Assembly: GCA_012270045.1 (NCBI GenBank)
Contig: JAAXJC010000008.1
Span: 2,162-45,089 of the forward strand
Direction of reading: 5' to 3'
Source of the DNA: Luminiphilus sp.
Lineage (GTDB): Bacteria > Pseudomonadota > Gammaproteobacteria > Pseudomonadales > Halieaceae
DNA length: 42,928 bases
Part shown: piece by piece, positions 1 to 8,927 of the stretch
Layout: each line of letters opens with the position of its first letter
Position numbering within the stretch: the first letter of the stretch is position 1
Notes under the pieces: model-generated
The model's database searches: none
Told to the model about the DNA's origin: nothing
The model's input: only the letters and a program-made list of their open reading frames with translations
Made by a program: the position numbers and the translations under genes

Positions 1-272
1 ACGCCGCCCGGGCAGCGGTAGATGCTCACATTGCTGCGATGCTGGGTCATGCTGCCAGTGTGCGTCTGGAGGGCCACACCGATGAGCGCGGGACCCGGGA
101 GTACAACCTCGCCCTGGGTGAGCGCCGCGCCAATGCCGTCAGGGATTACATGGTGGCCAATGGCGTCCCGAGTTACCGGATTGAAAGCATCAGTTACGGC
201 GAAGAAAATCCCGTCGCGTTTGGTTCCGGGGAAGCCAACTGGTCCCAGAATCGACGTGTCGAGCTGAAATAA
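1..272 (+). CDS. pal: Pal, peptidoglycan-associated lipoprotein (C-terminal part; start lies outside the window)
   Basis: The reading frame is open from the left edge (first full codon at base 3) to TAA at 270-272. The peptide carries the OmpA-like peptidoglycan-binding signature: a GHTDERG motif, then EYNLALGERRANAVRDY, and a C-terminal NRRVEL. In the family this periplasmic domain binds diaminopimelate in peptidoglycan, while the N-terminal lipid, not in the window, anchors the protein in the outer membrane as part of the Tol-Pal system. The immediately following cpoB gene supports pal rather than another OmpA-like protein. Only about 89 residues are visible, so the lipobox and signal peptide cannot be checked. 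Confidence 0.93.
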   Translation, partial: AARAAVDAHIAAMLGHAASVRLEGHTDERGTREYNLALGERRANAVRDYMVANGVPSYRIESISYGEENPVAFGSGEANWSQNRRVELK

Positions 273-284
273 GGCGGCACTTCC

Positions 285-1235
285 TTGACATACAGCGTTA
301 CCAAGCCGGTTGCTATAGCCGGCTTTTTCATTTTTACAGTGCTGATCAGCCTGCCGGGCCCAGTTCGGTCCCAGGGCTATATCGATCTTGAGGCCGAGCG
401 GGCAGCGGCGCGACAACAGGCGGGTGCTGTCCAGGACGCCGGCGTGGAGGTATATACGGCAGAAGGCGTTAGCTCCGGGCCGGCCCCGGTAGCCGATGGG
501 GGTATCCAGCCCTACTCCGGGCAAACCACGACGGTTGTGCCCATAGCTGGTGATCCCGCTGTCATAAATGAGCCCGGTGCCAATGCTGGCGCACTGGTGA
601 TACAGCTGCAGCAACTGCAGGAGGAAGTGCGCCGCCTGAATGGCATTGTTGAGCAACAGTCTGCTGAAATTGGACGACTCAAGGAACAGAGCCTGGAGCG
701 CTATATTGACCTGGACCGGCGGTTGGCGGATCTCTCCGCGGGGGGCGGGCCATCAACCGGCACCGATGGCGGCGCAGGATTTAACGTTGGCGGTGCCTCC
801 GCCCCGGGTGCTACTGACCCGGGTAATGCGGTTCCCGGCCAGGTGGTAGCCGAGCCCGGGGAGGAGCCCGCGTACCAGGCGGCCTATAATTACGTCAAGG
901 CGAGGAACTTCCCCGAGGCGGTGGAGGCTTTTCAGAAATTTCTGGCCCGCTTCCCCCTGGGCGCCTACGCACCCAATGCCCACTATTGGCTTGGCGAACT
1001 GTATCTGGTCATAACGCCCCCCGAGCCGGAGCTGGCAAGACAGAGCTTCAAACTGCTGCTAGACCAGTATCCGGACAATCCCAAAGTACCCGACGCCCTG
1101 TATAAATTGGGTAAGGTGCATTTCCTGAAGGGTAATCGGGAGCGTTCCCGTGCCTACCTGGATCAGGTGATTGCCGAATATCCGGGACACCCGGCGGCGC
1201 AGCTGGCCCGTGATTTTCTGGATGAAAATTTTTGA
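285..1235 (+). CDS. cpoB: CpoB/YbgF, Tol-Pal system coordinator with coiled coil and TPR repeats
   Basis: This 316-residue periplasmic protein follows pal by 12 bases. It has an N-terminal signal peptide ending near VRSQG. A short coiled coil lies at about residues 105-150 (QLQQLQEEVRRLNGIVEQQ and following), then a Gly/Ala/Pro-rich linker, then C-terminal TPR repeats (AYNYVKARNFPEAVEAFQKF, YPDNPKVPDALYKLGKVHF, AYLDQVIAEYPGHPAAQ). In E. coli CpoB links Tol-Pal to peptidoglycan synthesis during outer-membrane constriction. The start is TTG at 285, with a purine-rich AAGGCGG at 271-277 as likely ribosome site. A later GTG at 339 would destroy the signal peptide. The end overlaps the probable TTG start of queE. 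A terminator-like hairpin sits inside the first codons. Confidence 0.92.
   Translation: MTYSVTKPVAIAGFFIFTVLISLPGPVRSQGYIDLEAERAAARQQAGAVQDAGVEVYTAEGVSSGPAPVADGGIQPYSGQTTTVVPIAGDPAVINEPGANAGALVIQLQQLQEEVRRLNGIVEQQSAEIGRLKEQSLERYIDLDRRLADLSAGGGPSTGTDGGAGFNVGGASAPGATDPGNAVPGQVVAEPGEEPAYQAAYNYVKARNFPEAVEAFQKFLARFPLGAYAPNAHYWLGELYLVITPPEPELARQSFKLLLDQYPDNPKVPDALYKLGKVHFLKGNRERSRAYLDQVIAEYPGHPAAQLARDFLDENF
303..333 (+). terminator. Terminator- or attenuator-like hairpin inside the 5' end of cpoB
   Basis: AAGCCGG (303-309) and CCGGCTT (319-325) form a perfect 7-bp GC-rich stem with a 9-base loop. It is followed by a T-rich stretch to 333 (TTTTTCATTTTT from 324). This has the form of an intrinsic terminator for pal transcripts but lies within codons 7-17 of cpoB. 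It may set the ratio of pal to cpoB expression. Formation in vivo is not shown; the bases also encode part of the signal peptide. Confidence 0.45.
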
Positions 1236-1903
1236 ACTACGGCATGGATCGTCATGTTGGCAAGGAACTGCGTATAACCGAAATCTTCCACTCACTGCAG
1301 GGTGAGGCACGGACCGTCGGTGTGCCCACCGTTTTTGTTCGCCTGACCGGTTGCCCCCTGCGCTGTGTATGGTGTGATACGGAGTACGCCTTTTCCGGGG
1401 GCGAAATACTGGAGCTCCCCCAGGTGCTGGAGCGGGTGGCAGCCTATGGCTGTGACCATGTGTGCGTGACGGGCGGTGAACCCCTGGCCCAGCCAGAGTG
1501 CCTGGAACTGCTCAGTGAACTGTGTGATCAAGGCTATAAAGTCTCTCTGGAAACCAGTGGCGCGTTGCCTATTGCCGATGTTGACCCGAGGGTCAGTCGG
1601 GTAATGGATCTCAAGGCCCCGGATTCGGGGGAGTCGCACCGGAATCTCTGGGATAATTTGGCCCAGCTGACCCAGCACGATCAGGTGAAGTTCGTCATCA
1701 GCAGTCGTACCGATTACGATTGGGCGCGCTTCAAGCTCGATGAATTCTCATTGCCGGGCAGGGTCGGAGAGGTGTTGTTTTCCCCAACCCACGGCCAGTT
1801 GCCACCGGCGACCCTGGCCCAATGGCTGCTGGAGGACAGGGTGCCGGCTCGCTTCCAAATTCAACTGCACAAGCTGTTGTGGAATGACGCGCCCGGACGC
1901 TGA
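1232..1903 (+). CDS. queE: QueE, 7-carboxy-7-deazaguanine synthase (radical SAM)
   Basis: QueE converts 6-carboxytetrahydropterin to 7-carboxy-7-deazaguanine in the queuosine pathway. The radical SAM cluster motif CPLRCVWC (CX3CX2C) gives Cys41, Cys45 and Cys48, counting from the TTG at 1232. The preceding [10 protein letters not shown] and following [13 protein letters not shown] match the family, which has a shortened radical SAM core, and 223 residues is usual. The TTG start overlaps the cpoB stop; an ATG at 1244 is an equally possible start. The queC start follows the stop by 4 bases, so the two enzymes that act in succession are co-expressed. The assignment is firm; only the first codon is uncertain. 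Confidence 0.94.
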   Translation: MNYGMDRHVGKELRITEIFHSLQGEARTVGVPTVFVRLTGCPLRCVWCDTEYAFSGGEILELPQVLERVAAYGCDHVCVTGGEPLAQPECLELLSELCDQGYKVSLETSGALPIADVDPRVSRVMDLKAPDSGESHRNLWDNLAQLTQHDQVKFVISSRTDYDWARFKLDEFSLPGRVGEVLFSPTHGQLPPATLAQWLLEDRVPARFQIQLHKLLWNDAPGR

Positions 1904-1907
1904 CGAC

Positions 1908-2582
1908 ATGAAACGGGTCCGGGCCATCGTACTCACCTCCGGTGGGTTGGACTCGGCAACAGTGCTTGCCATGGCGCACCGGTCAGGGCGGCAGTGCTAT
2001 GCACTCAGTTTTGATTACGGACAACGTCATCGCTCCGAACTGGCCGCCGCCGCCCGGGTGGCCGGCGCCTTTGAGGGTACCGTGCACAAGACCGTTGCAC
2101 TCGACCTGCGCGGCATCGGCGGCTCGGCACTGACCGATGATGCCATCGAGGTGCCGACCCAGCCCACCTCCGGCATTCCGGTCACCTACGTACCGGCCCG
2201 CAACACGGTGTTTTTATCCATCGCCCTGGGCTGGGCTGAAGTGGTCGGTGCCCAAGAAATCCACTTGGGCGTCAATGCGGTTGATTATTCCGGCTATCCG
2301 GATTGCCGTCCGGCATTTATCGAAGCCTTTGGCAATCTCGCCGCCGTGGCAACCAAGGCGGGAGTCGAGGGTAATCCGGTAAAAATCTGCACCCCGATCA
2401 TCGACATGACCAAGGCGGAGATCATCTCTGCGGGCGTGGAACTGGGTTTGGATTACAGTATGACGGTATCCTGCTACCAGGCCACGGAATCTGGTGTCGC
2501 CTGCGGGGTATGCGACAGTTGCCGGCTGCGTGCCCAGGGCTTTCTTGACGCGGGTATTAAGGACCCGACTCACTATGTTTGA
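1908..2582 (+). CDS. queC: QueC, 7-cyano-7-deazaguanine synthase
   Basis: QueC makes preQ0 from 7-carboxy-7-deazaguanine with ammonia and ATP, the step after QueE. The N-terminus has the PP-loop ATP pyrophosphatase motif SGGLDS at residues 11-16, followed by [11 protein letters not shown]. The C-terminus holds the four zinc-binding cysteines in [17 protein letters not shown]. The ATG at 1908 gives 224 residues, the usual length. The frame stays open upstream to 1740, but that part overlaps queE and has no family similarity. The gene is 4 bases downstream of queE, and its stop overlaps the possible TTG start of the next gene. Confidence 0.95.
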   Translation: MKRVRAIVLTSGGLDSATVLAMAHRSGRQCYALSFDYGQRHRSELAAAARVAGAFEGTVHKTVALDLRGIGGSALTDDAIEVPTQPTSGIPVTYVPARNTVFLSIALGWAEVVGAQEIHLGVNAVDYSGYPDCRPAFIEAFGNLAAVATKAGVEGNPVKICTPIIDMTKAEIISAGVELGLDYSMTVSCYQATESGVACGVCDSCRLRAQGFLDAGIKDPTHYV

Positions 2583-3802
2583 GTCACAGCGATACCTTTA
2601 TTTTTGCGGTTGCCGAAGCAGCGAGCAGCATGGCACGGGAGCGGGTTGTGGTTAGGCGCCCGGAGCGCAGGGAGAGTGGCCAGTTCTTCCGCTGGGTTGT
2701 GGATGCCTGGAACGTACCCCCGCGCAATCCGCCCATAGGGTCCAACAGGGACCTGGCCCTGTTGCTGCTACGGTTCCTTGTTCTGGTCGCTTTTGTCCTG
2801 TCGGGACTTATGGCTGTTGTGGGCTACTTGCTGACAAGCGCCTCGACCCTGTCAACGGCCGTCGCCGTGGTCGTATTTTTCTTCACTTTGCACCTGCACC
2901 TGTTCTGGGAGCGATTGCCCCTGACCTGGGTGCGGGCCTGCCTGTTGATTGCGTTGACAGGGTTCCTTGTACGCTGGGTTGCCGCGCTTCATTTTTTGGC
3001 GGCTCCGGAGGTTCCCGTTGCCCTGCTCAGTTCAATGGTCTATATCCCCATGCTGCTTGTTGTGCTCAGTCTGATGGAGGGCCAGCGGCGCAGCGTTGCG
3101 GCGGGCCTGGCGGTTGCGGTGATCATGGGTGCCAGCCTCACCCTGGCGGCCTGGCGTCCGGAGTTGTCTGCCGTGCACCTGGACGACCCGCGTCTGGGAG
3201 TTTTGGTCTCGGTTTTCATGGCGGTGTTCGTGTTCTTCCTCAACGCCTGGGGTGGCCAGCAGACCGACCTCGAGGAAGCTGAAATGCAGGCGCTGCTACT
3301 CAAGGAGCGGATCAACAGCGATCCCCTGACGGGATTGCTCAATCGGCGCGGCGTGGATCTGGCTGTGACCAGCCTGATGAGTCGCCGTGAGCCGTTCGGC
3401 GTTCTGTTGATTGATATCGACCATTTCAAAGCCATCAACGATACCCTGGGTCACGACGCCGGTGATCGTGCCATCAAGGCGTTGGCAGCAAAGCTTCGTG
3501 ACGTGGCCCGGGATCGGGACGTGGTGGGCCGCTGGGGTGGCGAAGAGTTCATTATGCTGTCACCCTCGTCTGAACCCCGTTCGATCGAGGGTTTCGCCCA
3601 GCGGGTAAGACGCGAAGTTGCTGCCATGGAGGCGCCCGGGGTGCCAGCCATGACCATCAGCGTGGGTATTACCCGATTCCCTCTTTTCGAGCCCTTCGAG
3701 GAAACGGTCAAGCGCGCAGACGATGCCCTCTATATTGCCAAGGCCCAGGGTCGAAACTGCGTGCGGTCCGAGTGGGGCGGTGACGCGACGGATGACTCGT
3801 AA
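2579..3802 (+). CDS. Membrane-bound diguanylate cyclase (GGDEF domain)
   Basis: This 407-residue protein has about six predicted membrane segments between residues 58 and 225, then a linker helix and a C-terminal GGDEF domain. The active-site motif is GGEEF at about residues 320-324, an active variant. An RDRD motif five residues upstream matches the RxxD inhibitory I-site that binds product c-di-[14 protein letters not shown] and [13 protein letters not shown], typical of the domain, are present. It should make c-di-GMP from two GTP at the inner membrane; the sensed signal is unknown. The TTG at 2579 overlaps the queC stop; an ATG at 2630 in the same frame is an alternative. It ends one base from the convergent VOC gene. 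Confidence 0.9.
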   Translation: MSHSDTFIFAVAEAASSMARERVVVRRPERRESGQFFRWVVDAWNVPPRNPPIGSNRDLALLLLRFLVLVAFVLSGLMAVVGYLLTSASTLSTAVAVVVFFFTLHLHLFWERLPLTWVRACLLIALTGFLVRWVAALHFLAAPEVPVALLSSMVYIPMLLVVLSLMEGQRRSVAAGLAVAVIMGASLTLAAWRPELSAVHLDDPRLGVLVSVFMAVFVFFLNAWGGQQTDLEEAEMQALLLKERINSDPLTGLLNRRGVDLAVTSLMSRREPFGVLLIDIDHFKAINDTLGHDAGDRAIKALAAKLRDVARDRDVVGRWGGEEFIMLSPSSEPRSIEGFAQRVRREVAAMEAPGVPAMTISVGITRFPLFEPFEETVKRADDALYIAKAQGRNCVRSEWGGDATDDS

Positions 3803-3803
3803 A

Positions 3804-4235
3804 TCAACCTTCAAAGGGTTCAAATAAAAAACGGTCGTCAGCGAAACTCTTGAACTCCAGGGCGTAGCCGTTGGGGTCACGAAAAAATAGCGTTTTCTGC
3901 TCCCCGGGCGTATCGGGAAAACGGGTGGTCGGTGGCACGATCATTGATACCCTGTCCGCAATCCGCGCTGCGAGGCTCTCAAAGTCCGTCGGCGTCAGTA
4001 CAATGCCAAAATGGGGAATGGGAATGGCGTGCTCGTCCACCGGGTTTACAAATTCCGCCAGTGCGCCACCGCCACAGTCGTGGAACACCAACTGGTGCCC
4101 GAAGAGATCCAGATCGATCCAGGACGCGCTGGTCCTGCCCAGGCTGCAGCCCAGGACGTCACAATAAAAATCCCGTGTGGTGTTGAGATCCCGGGTGGGA
4201 AGAGCAAGGTGAAATGGACGTAGCGGGGGCGTCAT
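3804..4235 (-). CDS. VOC-superfamily (glyoxalase/extradiol dioxygenase fold) protein
   Basis: This 143-residue protein shows two beta-alpha-beta-beta-beta modules of the vicinal oxygen chelate fold. The first begins PFHLALPTRDLNTTRDFYCDVLGC. The second contains PHFGIVL, and FRDPNGYALEFKSF lies near the C-terminus. His and Glu residues occur at positions that usually bind the metal (PFHLA, PHFG, ALEFK). Family members include glyoxalase I, fosfomycin-resistance enzymes and ring-cleavage dioxygenases; nothing here selects one. It starts with ATG at 4235, close upstream of the divergent tRNA-Lys promoter, and converges on the diguanylate cyclase. The substrate is not predictable. Confidence 0.85.
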   Translation of the reverse strand: MTPPLRPFHLALPTRDLNTTRDFYCDVLGCSLGRTSASWIDLDLFGHQLVFHDCGGGALAEFVNPVDEHAIPIPHFGIVLTPTDFESLAARIADRVSMIVPPTTRFPDTPGEQKTLFFRDPNGYALEFKSFADDRFLFEPFEG

Positions 4236-4245
4236 GGCGATTTTC

Positions 4246-4273
4246 TTGCACTTTTTTTGAGAATGCGTACCAT
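4246..4273 (+). promoter_or_regulatory. Candidate sigma70 promoter of tRNA-Lys
   Basis: TTGCAC at 4246-4251 (-35) and TACCAT at 4268-4273 (-10) are separated by 16 bases, placing transcription start about 25 bases before the mature tRNA. The bases after the -10 box are GC-rich (ACGCTGCTCGC), as in stringently controlled stable-RNA promoters. A 7-bp inverted repeat, GAATGCG (4261-4267) and CGCATTC (4293-4299), surrounds the start region; its meaning is unclear. Confidence 0.5.
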
Positions 4274-4304
4274 ACGCTGCTCGCTACTTCAGCGCATTCT
4301 TTTC

Positions 4305-4380
4305 GGGTCGTTAGCTCAGTCGGTAGAGCAGTTGGCTTTTAACCAATTGGTCGCTGGTTCGAACCCAGCACGACCCACCA
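4305..4380 (+). tRNA. tRNA-Lys (anticodon TTT)
   Basis: The 76-base sequence folds into a complete cloverleaf. The acceptor stem GGGTCGT pairs with ACGACCC, and the D arm is GCTC...GAGC. The anticodon stem GTTGG/CCAAT encloses the loop CTTTTAA with anticodon TTT. The T arm is GCTGG-TTCGAAC-CCAGC. Discriminator A and an encoded CCA (4378-4380) follow. A terminator begins 9 bases downstream, so it is probably transcribed alone. Its position after queC recalls the pal-ybgF-queE-queC-tRNA-Lys order of pseudomonads. Confidence 0.97.
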
Positions 4381-4388
4381 TCTTCTCG

Positions 4389-4415
4389 AAACCACCCTTC
4401 AGGGTGGTTTTTTTT
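4389..4415 (+). terminator. Intrinsic terminator of tRNA-Lys
   Basis: AAACCACCC (4389-4397) pairs perfectly with GGGTGGTTT (4402-4410) around the loop TTCA, and a run of eight T (4408-4415) ends it. This is a strong rho-independent terminator. Confidence 0.93.
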
Positions 4416-4820
4416 GCGCACCATTATTCCGGGGCCGCGGCGGTGCCTTGCTGTCCGGTGGCGCCGCGTTGTGTGTGCCGGTCTTGACTTGGGTCTGGTA
4501 ATGGGTCCGAGCCCAGCGGATACGGGTTCGGTCTGGATTTTTGTCCGGATGCCGTTCAAAACCGCGGCTTGCGGGTGTGCTGAAGCCCTGGGGATGCTGG
4601 GCTGGCGTGACCCGGGGTTCAGTCCTCGCTCGCTGTGACTGACCGCTTTTGACGTTGTGTTCGCAACACTGCCTGCCCATCATGTACCAGATGCAGGATG
4701 ACTGAGACGCTACGCTGCGCGTTCCCATTGCCCTGCAAAAGTGCCCCCATCGGCGATTGTCAGATTCTTCCTGGCTGTCGCAGAATGGTGGCCTGTCGAA
4801 TTCGGAAGAGCGACCCGTCC
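4416..4820. other. Intergenic stretch without a recognised gene
   Basis: These 405 bases lie between the tRNA-Lys terminator and the DUF1707-type gene. Short open frames on both strands show no recognisable family and start in or near the terminator. A reading frame in phase with the next gene opens at 4698, but its extra 41 residues look non-coding. No convincing promoter, repeat or RNA was identified. Confidence 0.5.
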
Positions 4821-5489
4821 ATGCCAGTAAGTTTTCAGGACAAACCCATTGAGCTGTTGCGCGAAGAGGTGATTGATCAGCTGATCATGAACTACGGTCA
4901 CGGCCAAATATCCCTGCAGGCTTTCGAACGAAGGCTCGATCAGGCCTATGAGTTAAACGACCATCAACAACTCCATGCCCTCACCGAGGACCTGGTGTTG
5001 GAAGTGAACAAAGAGTACGCCGATAAGAAGCGCGAAGAGTTTGGCATCCGTTACTCCAGCGAACCCGCCGATTCGGTGGATTGGATGGTGGATATCATGG
5101 GGGGGAGCAAACGCGGCGGCGCCTGGCAGGTGCCCAGGGAACTGCGGGTCATTACCCTCATGGGAGGCGGGGAAGTCGATTTCAGCAGCGCGCAGTTTTC
5201 GGCACTTGATGTCAGGGTGAGGGTTGCCTGCGTGATGGGCGGGGTGGATATCAAGATACCCGAGGGGGTGAGTGTTTACTCCAAGGTGGTGTCCATCATG
5301 GGGGGCGTGGAGACCAAAGGTTATGCCGCCCCGAGTGAAGATGGTCCGAGGATCATCATTGAGGGCGTGGTGATCATGGGCGGCATCAATGTCACTGTAA
5401 AACGACCGCGCAGGGAAACATGGCGCAGTTTTGCCGATGAGGTACGACGCGCCTTCGGTTTCTCAGCCTCAGAGCCGACCTACACCTGA
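4821..5489 (+). CDS. DUF1707 / LiaF-like C-terminal domain protein
   Basis: This 222-residue protein has two parts. Residues about 10-65 (IELLREEVIDQLIMNYGHGQ and following) resemble the DUF1707/SHOCT-like helical domain. Residues about 110-205 hold four related beta repeats, each with a Met-Gly-Gly turn (LMGGGEVDF, VMGGVDIKI, IMGGVETKG, IMGGINVTV). That repeat is typical of the C-terminal domain of LiaF/VraT-type envelope-stress proteins. No membrane segment and no neighbouring two-component system are visible, unlike Gram-positive LiaF, so it may be cytoplasmic. ATG 4821 is chosen because DUF1707 begins right after it and GGAAG lies upstream at 4804-4808. The function is unknown. Confidence 0.8.
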   Translation: MPVSFQDKPIELLREEVIDQLIMNYGHGQISLQAFERRLDQAYELNDHQQLHALTEDLVLEVNKEYADKKREEFGIRYSSEPADSVDWMVDIMGGSKRGGAWQVPRELRVITLMGGGEVDFSSAQFSALDVRVRVACVMGGVDIKIPEGVSVYSKVVSIMGGVETKGYAAPSEDGPRIIIEGVVIMGGINVTVKRPRRETWRSFADEVRRAFGFSASEPTYT

Positions 5490-5555
5490 TTCCACCCGGT
5501 CTGGCTGTTCTTTGGGAAATGAGTTGTTGCTGGCGCCATTGCAGCCGCTGACTTC

Positions 5556-7610
5556 TCAATCAGCGTCAGGCGGCTGTTGCTCGGGTCCTCCATAGCGGGC
5601 GAACCAGGCCAGGATATTCCCGATCTTATCAATCATCTGACTGGGTTTGCGGGCTATAAAGTGAGCGGCCCCGGGCAGTTCAACAAGCACCGTCGGCACC
5701 TTTCTGTATTTGAGCGCGTGATATAGCTGTTTCGCCTGGGAGGGGGGCGTTCGCAAATCCTCCAATCCAACCATCACCAGTGTCGGCGTGGACACGTTGC
5801 CCACCAGGCTGATCGGTGAAAAACGCAGGTAGTCATCGGGGTGGGTCCAGGGCGTTCCCGGTATGCGCACGTCGTAATAGTAGAACCAGTTATCGGCATT
5901 AAGGGTTTTGCTGTACCAGTTCATCACCGGTTTGATCACCGCTGCGGCCTTGAACCGGTCATTCTTGCCAATCATCCAGGCAGTCATGATGCCCCCGGCA
6001 CTGCCACCGGTGACGTACAGCCTGTCCGCGTCGACAAAGCCCAAATCGATAACCGCATCGACCCCGTCCATGACGTCGTTATAGTCCTCCCCCGGATAGT
6101 TGTGGTACAGCAGGTTGGCAAACTCTTCCCCGTAGCCGGTGCTGCCCCGGGGATTGGGGAAAAAGACAACATAGCCTGCTGCGGCGTACAGCTGCATTTC
6201 GGGGGAGAAGCGCTCTCCGTAGTTGCTGATGGGACCGCCGTGGTTCTCCACCAGCAGCGGATATTTTTTGTCAGGGTCGAAGTCCGGCGGCAGCACCAGC
6301 CATCCCTGTATGTCTCGCTGGTCAATGCTGCTCTGCCACCACAGTTCCTGGGTTTTAGCCAGGGTCCTGTGGCCCAGCAGGTCGCTGTTAAGGTCGGTCA
6401 CCGCCCATCGGGTGCCATCACTCACCACCGCTACTTCAGCGGGAAATTCCGGGCGGGTATAGGTGTAGGCCAGGCGGTCATTGTCAGCGACGGTGAAAGA
6501 GCCGCCGCCATAGGGTCTGCCAATGCTGGTGCCGCCCAGGTCTGAGGCCACCACCCGCATTTCATCGGCCAGGCTGACGTAGGCAATCCGGGTTCGTCCC
6601 CTGTCATCGTACTGTACGAACAGGCCCTTGCTGTCGGCGGCCCATGCCATGGCGTCGACACTGCGATCGAGATCAACCAACAGTTCCCGCATCCCTGTGC
6701 CATCAGGTCGTGCAATCCGCAGTCGGGTCGTTTGAAAGGCCTGCCGCCGGTCACTGAAACCCAGCCAGGCCAACCACCGCCCGCTGGGCGCCACGCGCGG
6801 TTGCTCATCCGGCCCACTGGTGCTGGTGATTGCCGCAGTTGCACCCGTATCGACATCAATGCTGTAGATCTCAGTATTTCGGTAGTCGTACTGCCAATCC
6901 TCATTTCGATTGCCAGAAACGTAAATCCGTTTACCGTCGCTGTGCCATTCGGGTTGGCGATGGTGGAAATTGTCGGTGCTGATCTGGCGGGCCGTTCCGC
7001 CCTGGGCGGGTACCACGAACAAGTGACTGAAGCCGGGCTTGATATAGCCGCTACCGTCACGCTCGTGGTAAAGGCGGTCAGTCACCCGGGGGGCGCTGGC
7101 CCACTGGGCGCCTTCGGGTGCCTTGGGTCGGGACACCAATAGCGGAGGGCTGGCGTCAACCACCATGGTGAAAGCTATTTGTTCGCCATCCGGTGACCAG
7201 CTGATGTCCCTGGGTGAGCCCGCCAGCCCGGTAACCCGGGCGCTCAGTCCGCTGGCGAGCCAGTGCACGTAAATCTCTGATCCCTGGTCTGGGAATTCGC
7301 GGACATAAGCAATCCGGGTACCGTCCGGGGACCATCGTGGACTGGATTCATCACCCGGAAAGCCGGTGAGCTTGCGGTGGTTTTCGCCCCGGCTGCCGAC
7401 CAACCACAGGTTGCCCTCCCGGCGATCAGACATAATGTCAAAGCCCATCCTACGGTAGACGATCCTGTCGCCGTCGGGGCTGATTTGAGGGCTGGATGCC
7501 CACTCCAGCCCGAATACATCCAGCTCAGAGAACGGAGCCAAGGCCTCGGCCAGGGGCCTGACAGGCGATGAGATAAGCGCAGTGGCTAGCAATAATCGTA
7601 GCAGTATCAC
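5556..7610 (-). CDS. Secreted S9-family (prolyl oligopeptidase-type) peptidase
   Basis: This 684-residue protein has a signal peptide (about residues 1-22). A beta-propeller of TolB/WD-like blades follows, with repeated SPDG motifs (ISPDGDRIVYRR, WSPDGTRIAYV, WSPDGEQIAFT). The C-terminal part is an alpha/beta-hydrolase domain. The catalytic triad can be placed as Ser537 in GGSAGG, Asp618 in GLEDLRTPP and His650 in GAAHF. The family cleaves short peptides, as dipeptidyl-, acylaminoacyl- or prolyl-peptidases; the exact specificity is open. A periplasmic role in peptide use is inferred from the signal. The start is GTG at 7610 with AAGGA just upstream. It lies 93 bases downstream of the porin gene on the same strand and may be co-transcribed with it. 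Confidence 0.9.
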   Translation of the reverse strand: MILLRLLLATALISSPVRPLAEALAPFSELDVFGLEWASSPQISPDGDRIVYRRMGFDIMSDRREGNLWLVGSRGENHRKLTGFPGDESSPRWSPDGTRIAYVREFPDQGSEIYVHWLASGLSARVTGLAGSPRDISWSPDGEQIAFTMVVDASPPLLVSRPKAPEGAQWASAPRVTDRLYHERDGSGYIKPGFSHLFVVPAQGGTARQISTDNFHHRQPEWHSDGKRIYVSGNRNEDWQYDYRNTEIYSIDVDTGATAAITSTSGPDEQPRVAPSGRWLAWLGFSDRRQAFQTTRLRIARPDGTGMRELLVDLDRSVDAMAWAADSKGLFVQYDDRGRTRIAYVSLADEMRVVASDLGGTSIGRPYGGGSFTVADNDRLAYTYTRPEFPAEVAVVSDGTRWAVTDLNSDLLGHRTLAKTQELWWQSSIDQRDIQGWLVLPPDFDPDKKYPLLVENHGGPISNYGERFSPEMQLYAAAGYVVFFPNPRGSTGYGEEFANLLYHNYPGEDYNDVMDGVDAVIDLGFVDADRLYVTGGSAGGIMTAWMIGKNDRFKAAAVIKPVMNWYSKTLNADNWFYYYDVRIPGTPWTHPDDYLRFSPISLVGNVSTPTLVMVGLEDLRTPPSQAKQLYHALKYRKVPTVLVELPGAAHFIARKPSQMIDKIGNILAWFARYGGPEQQPPDAD

Positions 7611-7703
7611 GGGCAGTCCTTATTCGAAATCCCTCGCTGAGGTGTTATCAGCCTACCAAATCCATGGTGTCTCGCGTGGTGCCACCTGCTGGTGACGACA
7701 TCT

Positions 7704-8927
7704 TTAAATCGAAAGTTCCCATTGCAGTCTGACCCGGTGTCCCCGGGTGGGCTGATCCGCAAAGTCGGCGTCCAGTCGACTGTACTCAAGGGTCAGTTTG
7801 TTTCTGTGGCCGTTGATGAACCAGTTGCAGGCAAGGCTGACTTCCCTCTGGCTCGCCGTTACCGTATCGGTGTCCGGGTCCACAAGCGCATAACGTGCCG
7901 CGAGCTCCAGTTGTCGGGGCAGCGTCGACAACCACTCCGAGGGAAAGGTCCCCAGCTGCAGGTAGAAGCCCTTGATACTGTGCCGGGCACCGCTGCTACG
8001 GTCCTTTATTCTTTTGAAGTGCAGTTCCTGCTGCCAGCTGATGCCGCGATAGTGGGCTGCAGTTTCAAAAAGGAGTTGCTGTAAGTCGTAATCGCCGTCC
8101 ACAAACCCGGGAAGCTGACCACCCCCGGCACTGGAAAAACGGGTGAAGGGGCTTTCCCCGGCGACCATGGCCACCGCAAGCGAGGTGATCGGGGATGGTC
8201 TACGGCGTAGCTCACTCTGACTGAAGGGCAGCACTTCCCCGTTGGGGTTCCACTGCCAGCGGCCCAGCCACAGTCCGCTGTCAGATGAGGTTTTGCCACC
8301 CCGACCCTGCCCCGAGAGGTACTCGGCCCACCAACTGCTGTCGGCCTGGGAGCCCCGCCAGCTTCGGCCATGCAGCGCGATTCCCGGTTGCCGGTCAATG
8401 GTGAACCAATAATTGGCCAGGGAGCGGTCCGCCATTTGCAGGTTACCCGATGAATCTATGCGCTCGCGGTTGAATTCTGACTTCCATTGGCCGATTCGAA
8501 GCTTGAGGTTGTCGGACAACCCCACGGTGGCTCGGTAGTCGAGCAGATTGGAACTGGGCTGGTCGTACTCCATGTACAGATCCAGTTTCTGCGCCAGCAG
8601 CGTGCCGCCCATCTTGAGTCGACCCCGGTTTAGGCCAAGCTCTGAGCGCTGTTCCGTTGAGTCGCTGTCTTGGACGGGTAGGGAAACCGTGAGATCCTCA
8701 AAACGGGTCTGAAAGCGCAGCCCGATCCTGAAGCGGTTACCGCCACTGGATTGATATTCCAGGCCTTGTTCACCATAAACCCAACCGCCAGGGGACTCGG
8801 GTACCGGTGGCGTAGTGGACTCGCCGTCAGGGGCATCCTGTGCCTGTGACGCTGCCGATATGGTAACGCTGAGCAGCAATGCAGCGAGTATCCGTGCCGG
8901 GCTGGACCCGGTGCCGGCGGCGACCAA
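7704..8927 (-). CDS. OprO/OprP-type (phosphate-selective porin family) outer-membrane porin
   Basis: The protein resembles the phosphate-selective porin O/P family: GNRFRIGLRFQTRFEDL, then SDNLKLRIGQWKSEFNRERI, SSGNLQMADRSLANYWF and DRQPGIALHG, and a C-terminal aromatic-rich strand region (LTLEYSRLDADF) ending HRVRLQWELSI. Such proteins are trimeric beta-barrel channels for anions; many relatives carry other solutes, so phosphate specificity is not claimed. The frame opens at 9167, but the first 80 codons lack protein-like character. A TTG at 8927 with GGTAGG upstream gives 407 residues and a proper signal peptide (RILAALLLSVTISAASQA, then QDA). The start is therefore my choice, not certain. 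The S9 peptidase gene follows. Confidence 0.8.
   Translation of the reverse strand: MVAAGTGSSPARILAALLLSVTISAASQAQDAPDGESTTPPVPESPGGWVYGEQGLEYQSSGGNRFRIGLRFQTRFEDLTVSLPVQDSDSTEQRSELGLNRGRLKMGGTLLAQKLDLYMEYDQPSSNLLDYRATVGLSDNLKLRIGQWKSEFNRERIDSSGNLQMADRSLANYWFTIDRQPGIALHGRSWRGSQADSSWWAEYLSGQGRGGKTSSDSGLWLGRWQWNPNGEVLPFSQSELRRRPSPITSLAVAMVAGESPFTRFSSAGGGQLPGFVDGDYDLQQLLFETAAHYRGISWQQELHFKRIKDRSSGARHSIKGFYLQLGTFPSEWLSTLPRQLELAARYALVDPDTDTVTASQREVSLACNWFINGHRNKLTLEYSRLDADFADQPTRGHRVRLQWELSI

Noticed and set aside
4414-4638. Plus-strand frame right after the tRNA-Lys terminator
   Set aside because: Its start abuts the terminator T run, and the composition is not protein-like.
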